From NCBI GenBank assembly GCA_022701365.1, contig JAKUHH010000150.1:248001-312000 (forward strand): DNA of 64,000 nt. Direction: 5' to 3'. The DNA comes from Mycocentrospora acerina (Eukaryota > Ascomycota > Dothideomycetes > Pleosporales). Shown one piece after another: positions 23,673 through 31,985 of this stretch. The notes under the pieces were generated by a model. That model ran no database searches. It worked only from the letters and a program-made list of their open reading frames with translations, and was not told the DNA's origin. Both the position numbers and the translations under genes were made by a program. Every line of letters begins with the position of its first letter. Positions within the stretch are counted from its first letter, which is position 1.

Positions 23673-24923
23673 GGCCGGAGGATTTGTTTATTCAAACGAG
23701 CGGATTCGTCGAGTGGCAATTGGGAATTGGGAGTTGGCGGTTGGCACTCGGGGTTCAAGGTGAGAAGGAAGGGGCACTGCTGCTGTATATCCCGGCCGGC
23801 GGTGCGCTACGAGGACGTACTTGCAATGTTTAGAAATCCAGCTAAAAGGGGACACAGTCGTTCACGCGTCATTTGGTTGTGGTTTCTGGAAAAAAAGTGA
23901 AAGTTGGCAACATGTCCATAGTCGAGTGACTACATGCAATTCCATCAAGCTCAAACGGCTGGTGTTACGCGTTCCACCACGGCAAGCTCGGGCAGAAAGT
24001 GGAGTCGCCTCACCCCTGTGCGCGTCAGATGGTGGCTGAGTTCCTCTTCGCGCTATAAACATCCTCCAACCTCGTATCATGGCAGTCCTCGTTGCATGTC
24101 TTTATGCACAACGGCTCGCTTGGTGCTTATAAAATCGCCACCTTGGTAGAGCGACATGGTTCATCTTCCGTCTGCATCTCTACTTAGGCCTCGATGACGC
24201 TCTACACCGAGTCTTGCCGTAGGCAAGCATGGTTTGCCCGGGTGGTCGAGTTTCGTTGCTCGAGTCTTCTCCCGCTGTCGTTTACTCGTATTGTACCTCG
24301 TATTGTACTCGGGAGGTTCGCACTCTCGCTACTCCTCACGTCGGGCTTATATTCCAAAACAGGCAATCACACGGAGAGCTTGACTCAACGTAATGTTTTT
24401 GGTGTGCTGCTCAGCCTAGACTGGAGCATTACAGCTAGCATGTGCATTTGCTAATCTGCGAATGAATCATCTCTAGAAGCTGACAACCACGTTACCCTAT
24501 CACCATGGAGTGCTAACGTCACCCTTATCCTTACTCATACCAAGTTTCTCCCATTTGGAAACCCTTGCCTTTTGTAGCCCTTGTAGAGCGCACCATCAGT
24601 CAACCGAATCAGTCCAAGCTCTGAAATCTTCCTCGCATTGACCATCCCCATTGTTCCCGAGAAGCAGCATCTGCGCGTACTCCATTTTACGCTCTGAGCA
24701 TCTGCTTTTGAAAGATATTCAATTCTGGAATCGTGCACCCTGAAAAGAACTCTCGTGTCAAACAACTGAGACACAATTGCGACGTCAAAACCGAGAGCAT
24801 CTGGGATCGAGGGACCTTGAGGCTTGCAGAACCACATTTGAAGTTCTGGCTGTAACGAAGCATTGGCACAAGCCACCCAGTAGTGTAAGTCGTGGTTGGA
24901 AAGTGTAGTGTGATGTCGAAAGT
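23673..24923. other. intergenic between fibroin-3-like gene and RPP21
   Basis: Both flanking genes are on the minus strand. A 130-codon frame at 24535-24927 (minus) begins with TTG, overlaps the RPP21 stop and shows no domain, so I treat it as RPP21 3' UTR. Nothing else is supported. Confidence 0.45.
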
Positions 24924-25463
24924 TCAACCAGAAGTGAGGGCCTGCTCAGAGCCCGATTGAAGAGCAGGTATAGACTGTTCTACCCCCTCCATATCGTCTG
25001 CAGTTTTCCGTTGTGTTTTCTTCGATTGTCTGTTTGTGCCAGTGGGGAACCTCTTCTTACCACCACAGAGTTTGCACTCTATAACGAGCACATCTGCCCA
25101 AGGCTTCTTGCCGTCCTTGCTGTGATTTTCGACAAACTGAGTGGCAGTTCTTCCTGGGACGAGAATGGTGTGGCAGCTCTTGCACATGGATCTCTTCAAG
25201 TCAACAGCAAGCCGAAGTTGGCCCTTGCGTGATACAGAATGAAGGTCTGAGCCGAGTTGGAGCGCGAGAGGAGAGTGACTTTGGGTATGAAACTCTTTCT
25301 GCTTGGTGGCATGTGCGTGGTCTGCGTCACTGTTTGCATCTTTGGCGTCCTTTGAGGCGGTTTGCAATGTCAGATACGCAGCGGCCTGATACAAAAAGGT
25401 TATCCGTGCGTGGAGATGTTTGTTCGGGATGCCCTTGGCCTTTGGAGGTTTGTCTTTGGCCAT
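24924..25463 (-). CDS. RNase P/MRP protein subunit Rpp21 (Rpr2/SNM1 family)
   Basis: Single exon, 179 aa, starting at the ATG at 25463. The N-terminal half is basic and helical (NKHLHARITFLYQAAAYL), the usual Rpp21/Rpr2 start, and is followed by a family-typical basic segment VSRKGQLRLAVDLKRS. A zinc ribbon of four cysteines follows: CKSC at about residue 93 and CKLC at about residue 130, with the connecting LVPGRT loop. Rpr2/Rpp21 is a protein subunit of nuclear RNase P, which matures tRNA 5' ends. Snm1 is the related RNase MRP subunit, and sequence reading alone does not fully separate the two. The tail after residue 145 is disordered. The gene diverges from SUB2. Confidence 0.82.
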   Translation of the reverse strand: MAKDKPPKAKGIPNKHLHARITFLYQAAAYLTLQTASKDAKDANSDADHAHATKQKEFHTQSHSPLALQLGSDLHSVSRKGQLRLAVDLKRSMCKSCHTILVPGRTATQFVENHSKDGKKPWADVLVIECKLCGGKKRFPTGTNRQSKKTQRKTADDMEGVEQSIPALQSGSEQALTSG

Positions 25464-25857
25464 GATTCAGGTACGCAGCTCGACAAAGAACTGATGCGAC
25501 GAGTGACAATGGCGACGCGCAAAGCAGTCCCACGTCGCCCAGACATTCTTGGTGAGCCGGAAGGAGCACGGGCCGCACTCCTAGCGCCGTGCCCAGACTT
25601 TTTGCCTCGATGCACGGCCAGCTCTCTAACAACAGCACGCGGCAGCACCAGCAGTCCATCTTCCATCGTCGCGCTACTTCGTGTCTTCACGGACTGTCCG
25701 CTAATCCCCTTCTCTCCGTAGAACCCTTCTTCCTTCCTTCCAGCTCGTCTCTTCTGACGCGACTGCACCCGCTTTTGTTCAACAGCCTTACAGCACGCGC
25801 GTCACACCCACCGACTCAACACCTATCACCCACACCTTCCACATCTAATCATTCATC
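25464..25857. promoter_or_regulatory. divergent promoter, RPP21 / SUB2
   Basis: This 394-bp gap lies between two divergent ATGs of RNA-processing genes. The SUB2 side (about 25640-25857) is pyrimidine-rich, as expected for a leader. I recognise no specific binding site. Confidence 0.5.
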
Positions 25858-27721
25858 ATGTCTCACGAGGAGGATCTCATCGACTACTCCGACGAGGAGA
25901 TCCAGCCCACTGAGGCGCCTGCCAACGGCGGCGCGGCGGCAGCAAAGGGCGGCCTCACCGCCGGCGATGCTGTCGGCGACAAGAAAGGCAGCTATGTCGG
26001 CATTCACTCTACTGGATTCCGCGACTTCCTGCTGAAAGACGAGCTCGTGCGAGCAATCACGGACTGTGGCTTCGAACATCCTTCCGAGGGTTAGTCTAAT
26101 CATTCCCCTCAAGCCTTGTCCCACCTGAAAGCGTCCGTCTATCCATTCATCCATCTACAACGAGCGCCGTCTGTCTTGCGGCCATGGTCTACATGTACAC
26201 GCGCGAAGTGGCGAGGGACCCAGGCTCCTTCCGCCACGCACGACTTTCGACACATCTGCTGTGTATGATCGCGATCGCGCCTGGTTTTGTACGCCGAGAG
26301 GCCTGTTGGCTCTCGAGCAGCCCACTCATATGGGCTGGACAACTGGGTCCGGCGAGAGCGCGCCCGTTGCAGGCGCACAAGAGACGGCATTACGCGGGGT
26401 ACCCTAGTTGATGGATAGCCTGGCTCTCTGGCTCTGATGGAGGACATGTCGACTTGGCAAGATGGACGGACGCTTTTTCTCACGCTTCGTTTCGACCGCT
26501 TTAAAGACCCCATTCTGACATGCATTTGTGCCCTACAGTCCAGCAAGTTACCATTCCCCAGGCGATTCTCGGAAACGACGTCATCTGCCAGGCCAAGTCT
26601 GGTCTCGGAAAAACAGCCGTCTTCGTCCTTGCCACCCTGCAGCAACTCGACGAGAAGCCCGAGGCTGGTGTCGCAACCATCTTGGTCATGTGCCACACTC
26701 GTGAACTGGCCTACCAGATCAGGAACGAGTACAACCGTTTCGCCAAGTTCTTGCCCGAAGTCAAGGTCGGCGTCTTCTACGGCGGAACACCCGTGCAGAA
26801 AGACATTGAGCTTCTTAGCAACAAAGACACCCACCCTCACATCATTGTCGGCACACCCGGTCGTATCAACGCCCTGGTCCGCGACAGGCATCTCCGTCTC
26901 TCCAACTTGAAGCACTTTGTCTTGGATGAGTGTGACAAGATGCTGGATCAGCCTGGTCAGTAATTTGCAACCGAGATTGAAGCAAAGCCTAATATTTTTT
27001 CTAGACATGCGCAACGACGTGCAGGCCATTTTCCGTGCTACACCGGCCCACAAGCAGGTCATGATGTTCTCGGCCACGCTTTCCAAGGAGATCCGTGAAA
27101 CTTGCAAGAAGTTCATGCAGGCTCCGCTTGAGATCTACGTCGATGACGAGAAGACGTTGACTCTCCACGGTCTCCAGCAATACTACATGAAGCTTGATGA
27201 GCGCGAGAAGAACAGGAAGCTCAACGACCTCCTCGACACTCTGGAGTTCAACCAGGTCATCATCTTCGTCCGCTCGACCCTTCGCTGCACTGAGCTTGAC
27301 AAGCTCCTCCGCGAGTGCAACTTCCCCAGCACTGCTGTCCACTCTGGTATCGGCCAGGAGGAACGGTTAGTCAATCAATTTAGCACGCTATTTTCCACGA
27401 CTAACAAAATACAGTATCAAGCGCTACAAGGAGTTCAAGGAGTTCCAGACCCGTATCTGTGTCTCCACTGACATCTTTGGTCGTGGTATCGATGTCGAGC
27501 GCATCAACGTGGCCATCAACTACGACATGCCCGACAAGGCGGACTCGTACTTGCACCGTGTGGGTCGTGCCGGTCGATTCGGTACCAAGGGTCTCAGTAT
27601 CTCGTTTGTGAGCAGCCCGGAGGATGAGGCTGTCCTGAAGACGATTGAGGAGCGCTTCGAGGTCTCGCTTCCCGAGTTCCCCGAGGAGGGTGTCGACTCT
27701 GGTACCTACATGGACAACTAG
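25858..27721 (+). CDS. sub2: ATP-dependent RNA helicase Sub2 (UAP56/DDX39B)
   Basis: Four exons, 25858-26089, 26539-26955, 27005-27365 and 27415-27721, give 438 aa, the usual Sub2 length. All motifs are present: Q-motif region GFRDFLLKDELVRAI, Walker A AKSGLGKT, the diagnostic DECD box in place of DEAD, SATLS, the GxGQ-like segment HSGIGQEER, STDIFGRGIDVERINV and HRVGRAGRFG. Sub2 is a spliceosome-assembly and mRNA-export ATPase that acts with the THO complex and Yra1 in the nucleus. Splice junctions fall inside FEHPSE/VQQ, DQPD/MRNDV and EER/IKRY and restore the family sequence exactly. The first intron is 449 nt, far longer than the other two (49 nt each), and may serve regulation. Confidence 0.96.
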
Positions 27722-28219
27722 ACGTGGCCAGTACTTGAGCAAAGAAAAAGAGTGACTGTCAGGTGATGAGCCTTGCTTTGCGGTGGGAAAGGAAAAGAAA
27801 AATTGTGAGCATGGCGTAGGGCTGATTTTGGCTTTGATACGATTCTGGTACTTTAGTCCCCGGGAGCAAGTTTTCCAATCGGGGAGAGAATGACAAAGCA
27901 AATTGACACGACTCTCTTATTCATGATGGCTTCAGAAATTTGGAGTAAAATGTATGTGGTTGTGTATATGGTAAAATGGTAAAATACAACGTGACATGAA
28001 TAGAAGACGTCACGATGGGAAATGCCAAGACCGCGGGCACCAAACCAACTGCCCACCCAACCGCCCCACTACAATCCAAAACAGTCACATCGCCAGACGT
28101 AACCCCCCACCTCGCAACCGCGCCTACAAACAACTCCCAGTGACATGTCCCCACGACATTACCAACTCACAATATAATTATCAAATTTTGTTCCCCTCCC
28201 ATCAAAAAGATATTACACA
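27722..28219. other. SUB2 3' region
   Basis: This 498-bp stretch between SUB2 and the tRNA gene should contain the SUB2 3' UTR and the 5' flank of the tRNA. No gene is supported. Confidence 0.5.
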
Positions 28220-28353
28220 GCCCGGCTGGCACAGTAAGTTCTACCCACACACACAGACTCGTCACATTACAAGTGACTAACACCCTCAACCAGATTGGTT
28301 AGCGCGTGAGACTTTTAATCTCAAGGCTCAGGGTTCGAGTCCCTGGTCGGGCG
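28220..28353 (+). tRNA. tRNA-Lys (UUU) split in the D-loop by a 60-nt intron
   Basis: The exons are 28220-28233 (positions 1-14) and 28294-28353. Joined, they give 74 nt with every arm in place: acceptor stem GCCCGGC/GTCGGGC (one G-T pair), D-loop AATTGGTTA, anticodon stem TGAGA/TCTCA with loop CTTTTAA (anticodon TTT), variable AGGCT, and T-stem CAGGG/CCCTG with loop TTCGAGT, plus G73. The D-stem GCAC/GCGC has one A-C mismatch. Box B is GGTTCGAGTCC; a full box A (TGGCACAATTGG) exists only after the insert is removed. The insert starts GTAAGTT and ends GTGACTAAC...CAACCAG. tRNA endonuclease introns lie after position 37, so this is not one of those. Confidence 0.9.
28234..28293 (+). other. spliceosomal-type intron inside the tRNA-Lys gene
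   Basis: The 60-nt insert lies between tRNA positions 14 and 15. It has a consensus fungal donor (GTAAGT), a consensus branch site (CTAAC, about 15 nt before the end) and a CAG acceptor, and its length matches the mRNA introns of this window. Exact removal restores the conserved A14-A15...G18-G19 D-loop. Confidence 0.8.
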
Positions 28354-28358
28354 ATTTC

Positions 28359-28365
28359 TTTTTTT
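28359..28365 (+). terminator. RNA polymerase III T-run terminator
   Basis: Seven Ts begin 6 nt after the tRNA 3' end, as expected for Pol III termination. Confidence 0.75.
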
Positions 28366-28982
28366 GTTTGTTTGGTCTATTGCTTACTTGCTTGATTGAT
28401 TGCTGCTTCTTCTTATTTTTTTGTGTAATATATTCTTCTGTTTTTTTTTTGGGGATGGCGGAGGGGGAGGGATGATTTGGTTTAGATTTGATTAGCTTTG
28501 TTTGGTAGGTGAGAGGGTGGGTGGAGTGTGTGGTTTTTTTTCCAAGGGGCGAGTGAGTGAATTTGGGGAGTTGACAGTTATTCGGTTTAATTGCGGTGCA
28601 GCGAGAGAGATGTACAAGATAACAAAGCAGAACAGAGAAGAGAAGAGAAAGTCATCAAGTTGATCAATGTTAAACACACACACATGTACATTTGCATATC
28701 TCTATGGATTGTTGTCTGCGGGGATAGACTATAATGTGGTTATGCAGTGATACAATAGGGAGGAGAATGGAGATAGAAACTTTTGTGTGGATAGTGAACA
28801 TGTATATACATTTGTATTTTGGCTAGTCCCAACACGGCACGGTATAACGGCGGGTGTTGAGCACATTATCCAACCATTTATTCTCCTCAACCATGCACTT
28901 TGACATTTCAACGTCGTCGTCATCTTCTTCATGATCATCATCATCATCGTTGTCATCGTCATCATCATCAACACCAAGGCGT
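28366..28982. other. spacer between tRNA-Lys and glucokinase 3' end
   Basis: No gene is supported. A CAT/ATC trinucleotide-rich stretch at about 28915-28975 lies just past the glucokinase stop and makes artefact frames rich in Met and Asp. Confidence 0.55.
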
Positions 28983-31111
28983 CTAATCCTCCTCTGGCGC
29001 CCCTACCTTGCCAGCAACTAGCGCGATCAATGCAGCACCCACACCAGAGCCATCCTTTGCAATGCCAATCCTGATGCGCTTCTCGCCCTTGTCACCAATC
29101 TGTGTAATCTCTCTGAATGCCTGGCGGATGTGCTCCTCAAAGTCGGGGTAGAACTCGACGAGACTTCCGTCGACACCGACATCGATAATGTCTTCTTCGG
29201 CGACCTCGACATCTCCCTGTGGAGGGTTAGTGCCGGATTTCTGCTCCGTGGTCGCGGTACTGGGTGTGCTGGTCTTTTCCAGTCGTCCCGTGTTGATGAT
29301 AATGGCGGCGATGGCGACAGCGGAGAGGCGCGCGGCACGACGGCCAATAGCGCCGGCGATTTCGCGGACTGCTTCTGCGTCCTCGGCACTGACGGCGGAG
29401 ATGTCGTACTCCTTGTCTAGTGTCTGTCTGAGTATGCGGTAGCCAGGGCTGCTGTCGCCAGCGCAGGTGCTCAGGAAACTCGTGTCAATACCCCATTGTT
29501 TCCAAATGGGACTACCTTCATGAATCTGTGTGGTGCTGTGAACGTCATTAGAGGCCGAGTTGTCGTCCTTGAAGAGAGGGACGTTGGGGTCCTTGACGAG
29601 CTTAACGAGAGCAAGGCGGAGGAGTTCGCCGAGGAACATGCCTGATACACGCTTCTCAAACATTTGGATGCCGGGGTTGACAGACGTTACGTCAAGCTCG
29701 ACATCGTAAGGAGTGTTGGGAAGGGTGCGCAGGGAGTTGTCAAACGAGCCCCACTCGGTGTTGACAATCATCTCACCAGTTGACTTGTCGAACTCGCCAA
29801 CGTCCTTGCCCTGCGTGAGCTTGGTGACCTTGCTCAACTTCTCCACGTAGGCGCCGTTGGTGCCTGTGCCGAAGATGGCGCCAAGCAGAGTGCCGGTCTT
29901 GCCGGGCGAAGTGTACGAACGCGCCATGAGAGTTCCCACGGTATCGTTGACCAGAGCAGCCACCTTGACGGGGAGGTGCAGGGCATCAATCTCGGTCTGC
30001 AACAAGGCGCAGACGTCCTTGCCGACCGCATCCTGAATATCGAAGCCCTTTGTCCAGCGCATGAGCAGGCCCTTGTTGATGCCAATCTGCTGGACGGGGA
30101 AGGAGAAGGTGAAGCCAAGGTTGAAAATCTCCTCGGGCTCGCCCCCAGTCTGCCTGCGCTTCAGTGTGCCGGCATAGTGGTCCTCATGGTGCGTCTTGAG
30201 GAAGTGCTCAATCTGCTTGGCGAGGAAGGAGAAGAGCTCCTTGGACGTCTTTGCTACCATGAGCTCGCGGGGTATGGCGACCTTGCTCTGGGTGAGGGAG
30301 AAGGTCGTGTCGCCGTGGAGCTGGATGGAGCAGACGCGGAAGTTTGTGCCACCGAGGTCGACGGCCATGTAGAGGCCCTGTGTCGCTGTCAGCTGCGTTC
30401 TTGGAGTTGCATGGCCTTGTCGGCTGGCGGGCTGCATGCCTTCTCTGTGCCATTGGGGACGGCAGTGACGTAGGTGGGGATCTGGCTCAGCTCGGTGCCA
30501 TCCTTGTCGAGGCCCTCGTCTGCACAGCGTCAGTGTCTGCGGGGGCTGCGTGTATGCGCCAGAGAGCATTGCGTGCGCATCGTACCCATTTCGCGGATGA
30601 ACTCGGCGACGGCCTTGTTGACGGCATCGGCGCTGAAGTCGAATTCGGCGGCGACGCGCCTGGCCTGCTCTGCGAGTGCCATGCTGCGCTCGGGGTGGGT
30701 GTAGAAGGTGCCGGCGAACTCGATGTGGTGGGTGGTGGGCTTGGGGCAGCTGGGGGGCTCGTCGGAGAGGGCGGGGTAGGCAGAAGCAGAGGCAGAGACA
30801 GGATTGTCGGGCAAGGCGTCGTGGTCGCGTGCAAAGTAGTGCACGACGCTGTGAGGGAAGTGGGGTGCGAAGAAGTGGGATGCTAGCGCCAGCAAGACGA
30901 CGAAGATGCTGGCTGCTGTGTGGGTCGCGAGGCTCCTCGTGCTTGTGCTTGTACTCGTTCTTGTGCTGATACCTGTGCTTGTGCTTGTTCTTGTTCTGGT
31001 GCTGATACTCGTGCCTGTGCGCAATCTCTGCGCGACATGGCTGCTGGGCGCACCCGTGGCTTTTAACGTCGCAGGTCGAATGCTGCTCTTGCAATCCTGT
31101 CTCCCGACCAT
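28983..31111 (-). CDS. glkA: glucokinase (hexokinase family), possible membrane-anchored form
   Basis: Three exons on the minus strand: 30586-31111, 30440-30519 and 28983-30377. They give 666 aa from the ATG at 31111, or 523 aa from an in-frame ATG at 30682, where the family's usual N-terminus begins (MALAEQARRVAAEFDFSADAV). The core carries IPTYVTAVPNGTEK, LYMAVDLGGTNFRVCSIQ, NLGFTFSFPVQQ, LMRWTKGF, ALVNDTVGTLMA with the catalytic Asp, GAIFGTGTNGAYVE and the Glu of INTEWGSF-type VNTEWGSF. It phosphorylates glucose to glucose-6-phosphate at the entry of glycolysis; the motifs fit glucokinase better than HxkA. The optional 143-residue extension has a Thr/Ser/Arg repeat and one hydrophobic helix (SIFVVLLALASHFFA). 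Intron 2 uses a GC donor. Confidence 0.93.
30946..31016 (-). repeat. hexamer-type repeat in the glucokinase 5' frame
   Basis: Imperfect copies of GTGCTTGT[T/A]CT run across this stretch and encode Thr-Ser-Thr-Arg repeats on the minus strand, just upstream of the predicted membrane helix. Confidence 0.8.
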
Positions 31112-31650
31112 GGCCTGCTACCCCACTTTGTGGATGTCGGACCGGCGAATGGCAAACGAGGGGCTCTCAGTTCACGCGTGACGGCATCCAATTGCTCGGC
31201 TGCTGCAGGCTGTGGCATGCACGTCGGCCTGAGCACGACAAGAGAGAGACGGGGACGGGGGCGGAGACTGGGACAGAGAGGCGCGGTGCCTTGCAGTGGA
31301 TTGGGCAACCACCGCGTACATGGCACGCAGACATTGCCCTTGTGAACCACCCCGTCACACTTGTCGTCGTCTCCACACAGCCAGACCGTCTGACGTCGGC
31401 GGCTGGCCTGGCCTTCCCCACATGCGGCGCTGCGCCCTCGATTGGACAAGAGACCATCTCCCGAACCAGCCTGAACCCCGACTTGCACTAAGCACGCAGA
31501 GCTGCTGCAAACGGGCAAAACCCAACCATGAAAAGACGGAAAAATGAACGTAAAAATTTAGAAAAAGAATGTCGACCCGCGATGCTGTCTTGGGGCTTTG
31601 AAGCTGGGCACGGCAGAGTCGTAGGCCAGATGCCCAGACATCGACGACGA
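31112..31650. other. glucokinase upstream region
   Basis: GC-rich 539 bp between the glucokinase ATG and the stop of the minus-strand fragment at 31651. No gene is supported; it is probably the glucokinase promoter. Confidence 0.5.
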
Positions 31651-31985
31651 CTAGTACACCAGGTCATCTAGCTCGACCTGCTCCTGCTCAGTGTCCAATA
31701 GAGCCTGGTGTGCTAGTCGCCGCCGAGTCAGATAACTGACCATGTTGTCTTGAGAACGGACCCAATATGTACCATGGTCGTCCCACTGGCGGCGAGCCTG
31801 GAGATTGAGGTCAGCGCGAGTCTCATCAAAGAGAGGGCTATCAACTCACAAACGTAACGACTGCTTCCAGCGGCCATGTAGCAGCGTATGTGGCAATTTG
31901 CCACTGCCACCAATGACCGCTGGTGCAGCTGTCATTGTCGCCCACCAGTGGGATCCATGCACACGTCGTGGATCCAGTGAGGGAA
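31651..31985 (-). pseudogene. 5'-truncated gene fragment, membrane-protein-like C-terminus
   Basis: Two minus-strand exons, about 31985-31850 and 31797-31651, are joined by a 52-nt intron with a GTGAGT donor, a CTGAC branch site and a CAG acceptor. They read in one frame: CAWIPLVGDNDSCTSGHWWQWQ, a hydrophobic stretch, then EAVVTF spliced to ARRQWDDHGTYWVRSQDNM and a charged tail ending in LDDLVY and a stop. The preserved intron and the codon pattern argue for a real gene end. No start codon exists: a TAA stands in frame just upstream, exactly where AT-rich DNA begins, so the 5' part seems to have been lost. I do not recognise the family. A missed distant exon is the alternative. Confidence 0.5.

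Noticed and set aside
24535..24927. 130-codon minus-strand frame next to RPP21
   Set aside because: It starts with TTG, overlaps the RPP21 stop codon and has no domain; it is best read as 3' UTR.
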